Assembly: GCA_028551475.1 (NCBI GenBank)
Contig: CM052361.1
Location: forward strand, 18,355,274-18,419,273
Direction: 5' to 3'
Length of the DNA: 64,000 nt
From: Casuarina equisetifolia
Lineage: Eukaryota; Streptophyta; Magnoliopsida; Fagales; Casuarinaceae
In this document: in pieces, positions 35,401-46,800 of the stretch
How positions within the stretch are numbered: position 1 is the stretch's first letter
Layout: each line of letters begins with the position of its first letter
Position numbers and translations under genes: made by a program
The notes under the pieces: generated by a model
The model's database searches: none
Told to the model about the DNA's origin: nothing
The model's input: the letters and a program-made list of their open reading frames with translations, nothing else

Positions 35401-37830
35401 TGATACATTTTGTTCATGTATGGACACTTCTTATCCCAGGACACTCGAAGAACTTTTTCACTCATTTACATACTAGGGGATTTCACTTTGAAAAGAATAT
35501 GATCTTTGCTAATGGGATGGGGTCCTTGCCCATTTTTGTTCCTGTCATATATTGGGCACACATATTTTCATGAGCAAGAAAATTGTGATCTCTCTGTTTC
35601 TAGTCATTTTTTGATATATTTTAATGGATCCATCTGAATTCCCCTTATTCTTATTAATCTTTTGTTTTTCTTGGTATCTTTGACTACTTCAATCTCTCTT
35701 ACAAAATTTATATTTCTGATTGCTCAGGGTGAAGCAGATAAAATCAGCATTCTATTCACTTCCAAAGGTTGTTTTCTTACTTTGTTAATTCATTGTTATG
35801 TTTCCTGTCAAGGATCATGTGTTTGAGCTCTATATTTTATACTTAACGAGCAGATTTAATTTGGTAAAAGTTTTCTGATGATTTTATAGATTTTTCCCTT
35901 GTGAAAACCATATTAGAGAATCACCAAATTGAAAAACTATACCACTCTTTTGCTTTGTTTTCCTGTCTCATGGCCAAATTTGGAAGTAGTTCCCTGTCAT
36001 GGGATCATGTTTGTAATGTAGAATCAGCATGCAGGAACAATCGTATTTAACATGAGACCCCACTGCTTGCATATAGCTATGGGTGTGACTGCTAGTGTTT
36101 GAATCATTTTTGCAAAAGATAAATGTGGAGTTTATCTTGGGCCTTTTAAGTTCATTACGGAATAGGATACGAGTAAGTAAAAGATTATTGAATTGACAGG
36201 AGTTATTTTCCTTTTTCACTTAAATTCTTGGAACTCTTACATAGAGTTCTTCAAAGTTCAATAGTTTTGACCGGAATTCTTTTCTTGTTTTAAGACCATT
36301 ATTCTTCAGTACTGATAGATTGTTTAACAGACTTGGCTATTTTTTGCATGATTTCCAGATCTTTAGTGAATCAAGCATTGTGGAATATAGTGTTGAAGAA
36401 AATCTAATTTCACCTGGAAAGCAGGAGGTTAGAAATTTCGTTGAATACTTTGTGCAAATTTGATGCTTTTCTTGGTCAAAATATTCTGTTTGGGTTGATT
36501 CTTATACAGATATGTAAATCTATGCACTTAACTCCAGATATTAATTGACAACAAGCAATACTACAAGTTCTTAGGGAAAAACATTGATATGATCTCGCTC
36601 ATCAAGTTGTACATCGTAGATGGGAAAGTTGTTCGCCATGAAGATTGGTACGCACTAAAGCTTATAATAGTTAGTATGTTGCATTCAGTCATTGTTATAT
36701 CTTCATTTTAAACACTTTCACATTACATTTTGAAATGCATTCTGCTTTTACAAGCAACAAAACAGTTTTCCTGGTTATTCTCTCTGCTAACTTTGTCTAC
36801 AAGTCTATCCTCTTTTACTGACTTCTCTCATTAACTTAGTTCATCTGTAAATTTAGCATATTCCTGCAAATAAAGGACCCACTATGTGGTTCAAAAAAAT
36901 TTCTCAAATCTAGGAATAGGATACTGTGAATGGAACCACAAATTGGTGTATTTTTTAAGCATGACGGGAGTGCATTTGCTATGGTTTCAATGCATTGAAA
37001 TATCAGCATGTGTGAAGTGGTTGGGAAATGTTCCCCAATAGTTTATTGGTTGCATGGAAGGCAGAAGGTGCAGTTTTCTACCAAAGTAGGGGTGAACTAT
37101 TGAATTTTTAGTTCTTCCAAATAAAAGTTGACGAAAATTGTTATGGTTTGAGATTCAGATATATGAAGTTTTCCTGCCCATGAAGTAGGTTGTCCGAACA
37201 TGTAAACCTTCCATTTTTTATTTTTCTGTTTTTTGCATGGAAGGATTTGGTTTAGATGCCTATTAGCAGGCAAGTAGCTTGGTGATTGGCTTTTGGCTGT
37301 CTAGGACATAGGTTTTGGATTCAACATCCCATTCCTCCAAAACCCTATTTACGTTAAAAAAAAAAAAAAATCAATTGGGACGCCTCTTAAACATGAGGCA
37401 TTTAAGTACTGTACGCAACCATGGCTGGCTAGTTTCTACAAATTTTTGAGACACTGATATTGAGAATATTGGCAAGAGCCTGAGCTGTTGGTCTTGGTTA
37501 TTGGGTTCTGGGGCTATATGTAGACCATAGTATTGGACGGGAAAGGACTTTATCTTATAATGAGTGGAAAGAAATATCTTTGGCATATGTTCTCTGTACA
37601 GCTCAAAATATCATCTGTATACTCTTTTAATGATGTTGTTTTCATTAATCATACTGACCAGACTAAAACTGAATTTCTGCATATAATGTCGTAGGTGGAA
37701 CAAGAAGCCTCTTTTGAATAGGGAGACAGCAAAGCTGCCATTCATTGGGCGACTTGTGGAAGTGACTCGCAGGGGTTCCATGCTGGCAACACATGCAATG
37801 ATGGGGTTCGGGAAGGATCCTTCTGCTTAA
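32407..37830 (+). CDS. NTF2-like (SnoaL-type fold) plant protein of unknown role
   Basis: Seven coding exons at GT-AG sites: 32407-32560, 32701-32800, 34435-34518, 35728-35767, 36359-36427, 36538-36647 and 37695-37830, giving 230 aa. The frame is kept across every junction. The body holds the pattern LYGSCATAHDFEMY, NASFEDPLM, GVKQIKSAFYSLPK, EILIDNKQYYKFLG and DGKVVRHEDWW, which I recognise from plant proteins annotated as nuclear transport factor 2-like. These are small cone-shaped alpha+beta proteins with no proven substrate. The first ATG adds 44 Ser/Leu-rich residues poor in acids, which could be an organelle targeting peptide. The second in-frame ATG at 32539 (gccATGg context) gives a 186-residue protein and is a real alternative. 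The introns are large: 32801-34434, 34519-35727 and 36648-37694 each exceed 1 kb, and the last carries a SINE. Confidence 0.88.
37270..37370 (+). mobile_element. Probable tRNA-derived SINE in the last intron of the NTF2-like gene
   Basis: A box A-like tagcttggtgattgg (37275-37289) and a box B-like ggattcaacatcc (37317-37329), at about 40-base spacing, are followed by a poly-A run of about 15 (37356-37370). This is the same layout as the SINE at 20.1 kb but a different sequence. The 5' border and target duplication are not clear. Confidence 0.55.
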
Positions 37831-40200
37831 ATTTTTGAAACCAAAGATGCAATATTTTCTGCTCCTGCGTGCTGGTCTAGATCCTGGCCTTCGTTTCTTG
37901 CTTGAGGATGTCTACAGGCTACTCGATGCCCAACTCATTTTGCATGTTATTTGGCGCTTAGGATTTCCCTCTTCTGCAGTATATATGTCGAAGTTAAGCC
38001 CATAAGCCTATTCTATCATGTATTCTCTTCTATAAATATGTGTGGAAATTTGTACAATGTTTAAAATTAGAAATAGATGGTTTGTTCTTAACAAATTGTG
38101 AGCAAATAAAACTAATAAATAAAGATGACAAATAGACGAAAGAAATAAAAGATGGAGAATTATGGATTTCTCTTATGCATTTCCAGAACCAAACAAACCA
38201 CATTTACATATCAGGCATTTCAATTATATCTTTTTGAAAAACATTTTTTAAAGTCTGAGGAACGATCTGAATGAGAGAATCTAGTAGATTCTCCAACACT
38301 AAATTGTAGAGAATAGTATATTGAACTCTGCTGGATATGATAATATCAAGAAAGATACATGGAATCTTTCAAATCAAATGGCATGCAATAGTAATAATTA
38401 CAATCAAACGATGTGGTCCAAACTTTGGTCCGCAAAATAAGTCTGAGGGAAAATACACGACTCACGAAGCAATCAAACACCATCTCGAATGTAAAAACAT
38501 TGGAAGTGTTCTATATCATCATGTAACCTGTTAGGTTCCCATTTCACTAAGTAATTTCTATTTTTGGAATTATTATTTCGCAAATCCTGGCTTCTATAAT
38601 CAATCATCTTTTTGTTAAAAGCCAGTTATGTTCCAAACTATTTGCTGAAAAGAAAATTCCAAATGAAAAAACAAGGGAGGGAAGGAGGAAAGCTAGCTCC
38701 TTCAACAAGCTAATACCTCTACTTGTTATGCCTTTACTTTTTTTTTTACCCCCTTTTTTTTTCTCTTCTTTTCACCGACTAAGCATTTTTTCACGACACA
38801 ACTTTGTTCTCAACTTCTTTGCTTCTTTTCTTTTTCTTTGCTTCTTTTTATTCTTTTCCCTTTCTTTTTTGTTCTATTTTTTTTTCCCTCTCATGTTCTT
38901 TTTTCAAATTTTCTTCGTTTCTTTTCTTCTCTTCTACTCTTTCTAACTCTTTTTCTGCATTTTTTTTTGGGTTCTCTTACTTTTTTTCTTGAATCCTCTT
39001 TTGGCCTACTCTTTTCTTTTTGTCTTTTGTTCGCGGCAATTATAAGATTGATGGTGTTCTTTGTCGAGTGGACGACTCCATCTTTTTGTAGAATGAGTTA
39101 CCTTCTCTACTCTTCTTTTTCTTTGTCTTTTTGTCGAATCAGTTTTCTTTAATTTCCTGTGTTTTTATAACAATTTGAATTCTAGAAGCGTTTCATTATA
39201 AAAATGAATAGAAATCAGGTTAAGACTCAAAATATTCCCAAAAATTTTCATTTTAAAGCTACAATTTTACTGTCATAGATTTGAGATCCGAGTTTCGACC
39301 TGCATGAAATTTGAAATCTCATATTTGTATCAGGTAGATAATCGGGAGGATTTATAAACATTATTACACATATTTAATGAAAAAATACCAAAGAAAAAAG
39401 CCGTCTAGCCCCTAATAAAGGGAAAGTAAGACTGATTCTGAGCCACTTTTTGAGCTGATGGCTATAAGTTATTTCATTATTAGGTCCTAGACATTGTCTT
39501 TCTCTTAAATCTATCAATTTGAGGAACATAATTATTTTCACATCCATTTTATTAAGTTTTTAAAGTCAAAATGACAGAAAAAACAACGAAATGGAAGCCC
39601 GACTTCCTAAAAAATAAATAGAATAGGGCAAAAGAATCTATTTAACAGTAAAAGAATGCAAGGAGCTAATTGTATGTTTTGCTCAAACATAGTTGCAGTT
39701 GTAGTTTTTGAAGAAATGTTTGGAAAATGTAATAGCTTGGAATAGCTTGGGATTTGAATATCATGATTGATCTTTATCTTGCTCTGCAATGTCTTTTCTC
39801 CAGCTTTGCATGGTCTGCATGGAGACTGTTTTCTGTCTCTTCTTGACAAGTCTCTCTCTTTCCGCAAAGTGCTTTAGAAGAGAACAAAAGTCTCTCCCTC
39901 TCTCCCTCCAAAAAACTTCAAACACTAAGAATTCTCCAAAAGCAATTCCTTCCTCGAAAGCTCAACTCAGCAAAGCTCACTCAGACCCAAAAGAAGGCCA
40001 TTTCTTCTGTTTGATTTTCCATCTTTTACATTCTTGTTCTGCAACCAAGAATGTAAAAGAAGGCCACCCTCTCCTTTGTCAAGTTCTTTTAGAATCTCTT
40101 TCTTTGCATTTGCCGGATTTCATTCTTCTTTTCTTCGGGTGATGCCCCGAGAGTTTTGAATCTACATGATGAACTATAAATCACTCATTATCAATATGAC
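37831..40200. other. 3' flank of the NTF2-like gene and pyrimidine-rich spacer
   Basis: AATAAA words at about 38105-38120, some 275 bases after the stop, may serve the NTF2-like transcript. A long T/C-rich stretch (38735-39145) opens several Phe/Ser/Leu-rich frames in all three frames, which marks it as low complexity and not coding. A CT-rich frame at 39789-40142 (117 residues) has no family resemblance. Confidence 0.55.
38735..39145. repeat. 410-bp polypyrimidine tract
   Basis: The plus strand is overwhelmingly T and C, with ttctttt-type runs, across about 400 bases; all three frames stay largely open, so no frame is selected. A simple degenerate tract, not a gene. Confidence 0.75.
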
Positions 40201-40247
40201 GTAGAATCTCTGATAGAGAGAAGTATCTGTAATAGAGAGAGACAGGC

Positions 40248-40445
40248 ACGATTCAATTATACACTGATTATTTGAGGTTGGAGATCCGAGAATTTGCTTA
40301 TTTTCATTTAAAATTCAATTGTAATAGAAGCTTTCAAAAGCTGGTAGCTATTTCGTAAACGGTCTTTGCCTGCTTTCTTTTCCTAAAGACTGCAAAAGCT
40401 CAGGCTGTGGAAACTTTGTCTCCATTCCAGTCCTTTCCAATTGGA
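40248..40445. repeat. Dispersed 200-bp duplicate, copy A
   Basis: Matches 43557-43760 collinearly: gattcaattatacactgatt, gttggagatcc, the core tgctttcttttcctaaagac followed by tgc, and gtggaaactttgtct. Identity looks high over short blocks, with small indels between them. Confidence 0.8.
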
Positions 40446-43020
40446 GAATTTTGAAGTTGCGTGTCCGTTGGAAGTATGTACACTTTAAATATATACTTTA
40501 AGCATTAACGACCCTCAAAAGAATACAATTAGTGGGATTCGAGACGATCTGTAAGCTATATTCTCAGAGATATGTTGGCAATGGGGCGCGCCATATCTTT
40601 GCATGTAAAGAACCCACAGAGCAGCACGATGAGTTCTTCAATGTTGGGTTGGTAGAATAATCTTAATAACTATATCTTCTGCTACAAATCTTGTTTATCT
40701 CTGACAATCTGATCTCGTGGGATAAGATTCATCTTTTAAAACTGCAAAGCAAGAAACTACGAAGACTGAACAACCCAAGTATGACCCTGCTTTCCGCAGT
40801 TTCAGATTCTAGGTAATCGCGTATCTAGTAAATTAATATAGGCTGTTGTCTCAGAACATGTAGAGCATGCCGCCGACTGATACTTTTTTTTTTTATTGAA
40901 TCTTATCGTTTTAGAATTAGTTCTTACCTCTCGATTTTGCTGATGTTTATGTAAGTGGAGAAATTTGCTGCTTAACTAGCACCAATAAAATGGTAAAAAT
41001 GTTTTTTTCCCCCAGCGAAGTGAAGATGTAGAGAAGAACAAATGTTATAGTTAGGCGGTCATAATCATAGGCAGACTTAGTACAAGAGATTGGTTTTTCC
41101 AAAATAATTATATTTTTGTGCTAAATGGTTAGTGATAGCATATTGTGAGTAAGATAATATACATTTATGAATACACAAATTTGTGAAGAGTATAGAACGC
41201 ATCTCTTACCTAGTTGAGTTTTCTTCCATTAAGTTTGTTCCATTTTTCCACGTTTGGTAAATTTAATGCTACACACCATAATAAGCCATGTCTTGTCCAT
41301 GTTAGTATTTTTAGTTAAATTGCTCATTCCTTCAACCCCTTATTCACTTCTTTCTTCTCCTCAACATCCAATGTCTCAATTGTTATTGTTGTATATAGGA
41401 CAAAAGTCTCATATTGAATATCAATCCATTGTAGTAAAATTTAAATAAAATAAATACCTCTTAAATTTTTGAATTAACTTTTGAATTGGACTTTTAGTTG
41501 CTCTGATATGATATTAGAGTTTAAGTTAAATTTTTTTCACTTTATGCAATCTTGAGCCCAATGTTGCTTGGCATGTGGGAGAGTACATACAAAATAAAAA
41601 TCTTACATTGAATATGTGATTAATTGTAATAAAACTTAAATAAGGAAAATTCTTCTTATTCTTGAATTAGTTTTTGAATTGAACTTGGAGATCTTTTAAC
41701 AATCACTATTGCGTTCATCCCTTCAATCTTGGCCAATTGTATGCAAGCTTTCCTTGGTCGTTGAAATCTTATTGTCATTTATCATTTTTGTTTTTTATTT
41801 TAATCGTGGAGTGGTAATGGACTCCGTATTAAAGTTCTTCATATTATTGGTCTTGAACACTAGAAACATGTGAATTGAAATAGACCCAAAGATGGCATTG
41901 ATAAAAGAGAAAGGAGACATAATGCAAGAATGAAGCCTTGTTGAAAAGATCTTTTTTCTTTTTCTTTTCTTTTTTCTCGTATGAACTTTAAAATTTAAGT
42001 CATGCAGAAAACTATTTTTCTTTGAGTTTATTTTTTTTTCTCTTCTTGTGTTGTAAAATTATAAATTCTTGGTTAAAGGAGGGTGGGAATTGCATTGGAT
42101 TGTCTATCTTTTCCTTGCGCATTTGATTATAGGTTGAATTAGTGGACTGAAGGAACGAGTTTAGAGAGTTTGACATACTAGCATGTATAAACGAGTTAGT
42201 GATTTACTTTACTGCCCAAAACATAGCCCTTCTGGTGAATAATTATTTATTCAATGATTGTTATTAACCTAAAAAGCATTAATTATAAAACAGTAAAATA
42301 CTTACAAAGACAAGGAATTTGAAAATACTGGTTTTGTTTGTTGAAGATATAGCAATATTACAACTGTCTCATATTTGAAGCAATAGATTTAGAGGCTCCA
42401 ATTATGGCTCTAATAACTCTGTTGTTGAAGTCTTAATTGGGTAACAAATAAATTGGGTAATATCTTTGTCTATAAACATGACTTGGTTCTTACTCTATTT
42501 TGTTTTTCACAGAAAACCATCTATCCGGCTTTGTAAAGGTACTGTATGAAACAGCAATAAAGGGAAGTAGTGAGGATGCTATAACCCAAAGAGGGTGCAA
42601 TAATCCCAAGCTGGCCTTCCCGTATGGAAATGGCTTCGTTTAACCTTAAGATTAACTGAGGATTAAATTTTGGGACTAAAAGGTAGCTTCCTTCATGAAT
42701 GCAAGTGATTTCGCATAGTTGAGATCTGCGTTTTGGCTGATGGGATTATGTGCTCAGTTTGAGATGGACTGTAACTGGTTTGTGAGAGTTGATTGTCTGT
42801 AATATGTCAATAGATTTTACAAGATGTTTCTCGTCAAAATAGGCGTAAATGGAGGAAACTATTTTGTATGCTGTTGCTTTTGTGTGAATGCCACTGTTTT
42901 ATCATTTACGTAGCATGCTTCTGCTACAGCTAAGTTCTGATGAATCCATAGTGTAGATTACGCTCCATTAAAGTATGGAGTCAGCAAACCAGAAAAGCCG
43001 TGAAAGTTAGTAGGCCGCAT
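40446..43020. other. Spacer, no gene seen
   Basis: AT-rich sequence without a credible coding frame. Around 41395-41540 and 41590-41690 there is a diverged repeated block sharing 'attgaatat', 'taaaa(t/c)ttaaataa' and 'tttttgaattgga/gaac'. A related wording also occurs near 24.7 and 25.2 kb, suggesting remnants of one dispersed repeat family. From 42520 the sequence is less AT-rich but still has no protein signal. Confidence 0.5.
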
Positions 43021-43022
43021 CT

Positions 43023-43023
<1 letters not shown>

Positions 43024-43104
<81 letters not shown>
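43024..43104. repeat. (GA)40 microsatellite
   Basis: An uninterrupted GA run of about 81 bases, the longest simple repeat in the window. CT runs lie downstream at 43226-43256, 43416-43434 and 43768-43792. Confidence 0.95.
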
Positions 43105-43107
<3 letters not shown>

Positions 43108-43225
43108 TAATCTCTCTTAGATTACAGAAAGAAGTGAACAGATCTTCCCTAATCAAAGTGTTTTGCTTCGATATTTGTCACGTGGTTTTGGGAATCTTCT
43201 GGCATGTTTGTGAATGCTGCAAACA

Positions 43226-43226
43226 G

Positions 43227-43256
<30 letters not shown>
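43226..43256. repeat. (CT)n microsatellite
   Basis: About 14 CT dinucleotides, 120 bases downstream of the (GA)40 run and complementary to it. Confidence 0.9.
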
Positions 43257-43259
<3 letters not shown>

Positions 43260-43556
43260 AAAGCAAGAACCAAATAATCATTAAAAGTAACAGCATATGT
43301 CAGATCAGAAAATCTCCTTCACAAGCCCGACTTTTTTCCATGCCACCTCCTCTTTTTGACTGGTCATCGCTTACATCGTTGTCTACAACCAGCTCTACGA
43401 GAAGGCTAGCATTCTATCTCTCTCTCTCTCTCTCGCGTACCCACATGTATGAACTGCTCTATCAGTCAATCTACTCATGCTTAGTTATCAGACATGATGG
43501 GGGAATGTTGGTAGCGGGTACAAGAGCAGTCTTCTTAAGGTGACGTTTGAATGATA

Positions 43557-43760
43557 GATCTGATTCAATTATACACTGATTATTGAGGGTTGGAGATCCA
43601 AGAAGTCCCTTACTTTCATGAAAAATCCGCTTGCAATAGAAAGAAGAGCTTTAAAAAGTTGGTGGCCTTCGCAAAACTGCTGTTTTCTGCTTTCTTTTCC
43701 TAAAGACTGCCAAAAGCTCGAGTTGTGGAAACTTTGTCTCTATACCAACCTTTTCCAACG
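43557..43760. repeat. Dispersed 200-bp duplicate, copy B
   Basis: Second copy of the block at 40248-40445, in the same direction and about 3.3 kb away. It is flanked by CT runs, unlike copy A. Confidence 0.8.
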
Positions 43761-43829
43761 ACCACCATCTCTCTCTATCTCTCTCTCTCTCTGTGCATCT
43801 AAAGTGGTGTTGAAGCTTGTCTTTGGATG

Positions 43830-46800
43830 AGACAGCGTTGGGATTAAATCGGAAAGATGTATTGCTGTCAAAAGTGCATGCATTTCGATTACTTTATATC
43901 GTTATTCCTTGAAAGAATAATATTCTTGGCTTCATGCTTTCCAATTCTCTTTTCCTTTTCTCTTTTTCCTTTTCATTTGTTAATAATTTCTACATTACAA
44001 TTATGTGGAAAAGTCGGGCAGGGCAAAATCTTCTTTGTAATTAAAGAAACTTTATGACATTGGGATGAGTAATTCAATGATAGGCTTTTATGAAAATAAC
44101 AATAACAGCAACAGCCGCAGCAGCAGCATTACTCTGAACCATTTGTTGTTTGTGGGCAGCAAGCCATTCCACTTTCTTTTTCTTTTCTGGTCAACAACCC
44201 ACAAGCTTCTTCGGGATTGCAGAGTGGGGCACAGCAACAGAGTGGTCTTGTTCTATCACCATGCCTTCCAGCTCGTACCAATTGTATTGATACGTCTTGC
44301 ACATGCATCGGCCGTTCTTTTAAGGAGAAAGATAAAGCCAGTTCTTTATGTATGGGTAAAGTGCTTACCAAGGGCCACTGTACTTTCCATTCTTTATCGA
44401 TTTTCTGTTGCCGTAGACCTTATAAGAAGAGCAGGAAGGATAAATCAGGAACGAAGTAAGTTAAAAAACATCAACATTTCTAGTTTTTTTTTTTAAATAA
44501 ATACACACATCCACGCATGCATTTGGTATCAAATTTGGAACCAAAAGATCCCATGTAACGTTTGTTTCCAATTAAGTTAAGCACTTATTGACATATTACG
44601 AACCGGAAGAAAAGCCTAGTAATGTGTTAACAAATACTTAATTTAATTGGAAGTAGATGTTGCTTGAGATATCTTAGACCTAGGTTGGATATGAGATATG
44701 TGAGCATGTGTGGGTGTGTGTTTAAAAAGAAGAAATGAAAAAAGAAAAAATGAAAAAGAAATACTATTTCTTATGAAGAAGGCTCATAATCCTAACTAAG
44801 GATTTCTAAAATATATCCAGGCAAAAATGTCCTAATTGACCAAAAAGTTTTTGCTTGTAATTCATTCAATCAATATGTAATATAAAATATAAAAAAAAAG
44901 CTTCTGTAACTTTGTTATGCACTAGTGCAATATTTTCAGGTAAAAGAAAAAGAAAAACATAGAAGATATTCAGAACATATCAACATTTCTCCAATCGGCC
45001 TCCGTTGAGAATCGCTTTCACATGGCAAAGTACATATGCAAGCATGCTTTGTAGTTGCTTTAGGGAACATCGGTAATCCAAGTTGCTCAGCGTTCATATT
45101 GGGGCAGTTTCCTAGTAAAAAACTTAGCTACTTATCTAATATTTTAGCGCTCATCAGGTATAATTAAAAGTTCTCCTCAATATTTATACTTAAGACGTGG
45201 ATCACTTTATTGAAGTGAAGGTGCATTTGAAGAGCTAATTCAAATTCAGAACTTTAACCATAATACTACAAAAAATTACTAATTATTTCAGAGGTTTAAG
45301 TATATAAACTAAGAAAACGATAAGCAGGCATATATGCTGATGAAATCCACAAGATCTGTCCAGTCATCTTATGCCATGGCAAAGAAATTGGTCCGTAGGA
45401 ATTTGAAGGACAAAAAGATAGTATGTCAAGTTTCAAATGATAAAATTAAAAAAAAAAAAACCACTAATTCAAGGTCACAGGCTCTTAGATAGCTGACCTT
45501 CATTGAACTTGGGTGTAGTATGCTGTAGGGCTTTCAGTGGAGGTTCCAACATCCATAAGCTTTTGAGGAGGTCCTGTAATCATTCTTCCTGTAATGGGAG
45601 AAAAACTCGAGGTCTTGTCTTCATGTGTAAGTGGCCTCCACGACAGTGATCAAAAGTGCTGCTGCTTTTTAGCCACTAACCAAACACATAATCAAGTACC
45701 CAAATAATTAAATAAAGCTTGACCAAGTCATGTAACAATTTCAACCATCTTGTGCAACCGCTCATCCAAGGAAATTATTTCATAGCCTCAGTGCTTCTTC
45801 AAATTCCAATGGTTGAAATTACGAAAGCTAATGCTGCATTCTGGAACCCACCAAAGTCTAGGAGTACACTAGTTAAGTGCAACATTATTAATAGAAAACA
45901 AGCAATATCTGGAGCCGTGGTGAGAGGTCCATATTCTAATCCACTCGCCGCTTGGGATAAACAATCAAAGAAATTGGTAACAAGCTTTAGTTTCACTCGA
46001 TGGCCCTAAGCGTACGTAGTATGCACCCACAATCCTCCGACAGCACAAGCCATTACCCAGGTGTTCATTAAAATATAGCGCGGCTACGTTGTAGATTACG
46101 GTAGTGCTGCTAATGCTTCACTTTTGTATGCATGTACTTTTATCTTCCATAAAGAATGGTGAATTTTTGGTTGCATCTGTAATGTGGAAGACAAGACTAG
46201 AGCGTAGCAAACAGAAAAGCCACCCATGTGGAGTTTGATGAACTTCAATAGGTGATTTGGATAGTCAGCAAATAGGGCGCCGGTTTTGGTACAGACTTTC
46301 TCTGCCTTTTTCTAAAACCTCTTTAGAAAATGCTACACTGCTTGCAAAGTGGCAAATAAAGAGAAAACGTGTGCTTATTGTCCTCAAACTAGCACTCATT
46401 TTGTAAAGATGATTTCAGACTACTATTTATGATATTTTTTCTTTTGAATTCTAAAGGGTCCAGAAACCATTGAAACTGAAGAGATTATCTATCCACCTCT
46501 TGATTTTGTAATGGAGAAGGATAAATGAGGTTTTTTTTTTTTTGATTTACTGTTCTTTTAACAAAGTTTAGGACCTTTGAAGTAAAAGAATTACATAGTT
46601 TGTGTCATATATGTGATTTGCCTTTTGGTATATGATGCTAGAACTGTAAAAAGTTCAGCAAATATGAGATTTAACGAAACTAAGTATCATAAATAATATG
46701 AAATATATTTATAAAAGGTGCTTTAATTTGAGGAAAATAAAGTATAATTTTCTCAAGAATTCCTGCAAATCGATGCAAAATATCCTACATTGGTCTATGG

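Noticed and set aside
38728-39152. Phe/Ser/Leu-rich overlapping plus frames
   Set aside because: All frames of a polypyrimidine tract are open; low complexity, not membrane proteins.
39789-40142. 117-residue plus frame
   Set aside because: CT-rich composition, no family resemblance, no splice or promoter support.
40370-40430. Stretch with gctgtggaaact considered as a miR396-like precursor
   Set aside because: Only a short part of the miRNA complement matches and no foldback arm of the right length is seen; copy B differs in the same place.
44065-44496. 143- and 80-residue overlapping frames with Cys pairs, considered as a secreted cysteine-rich peptide gene
   Set aside because: No signal peptide in the Cys-containing frame, no ordered cysteine spacing that I recognise, and both strands are open.
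45719-46009. 96-residue plus frame
   Set aside because: No recognisable domain and no supporting exon structure.
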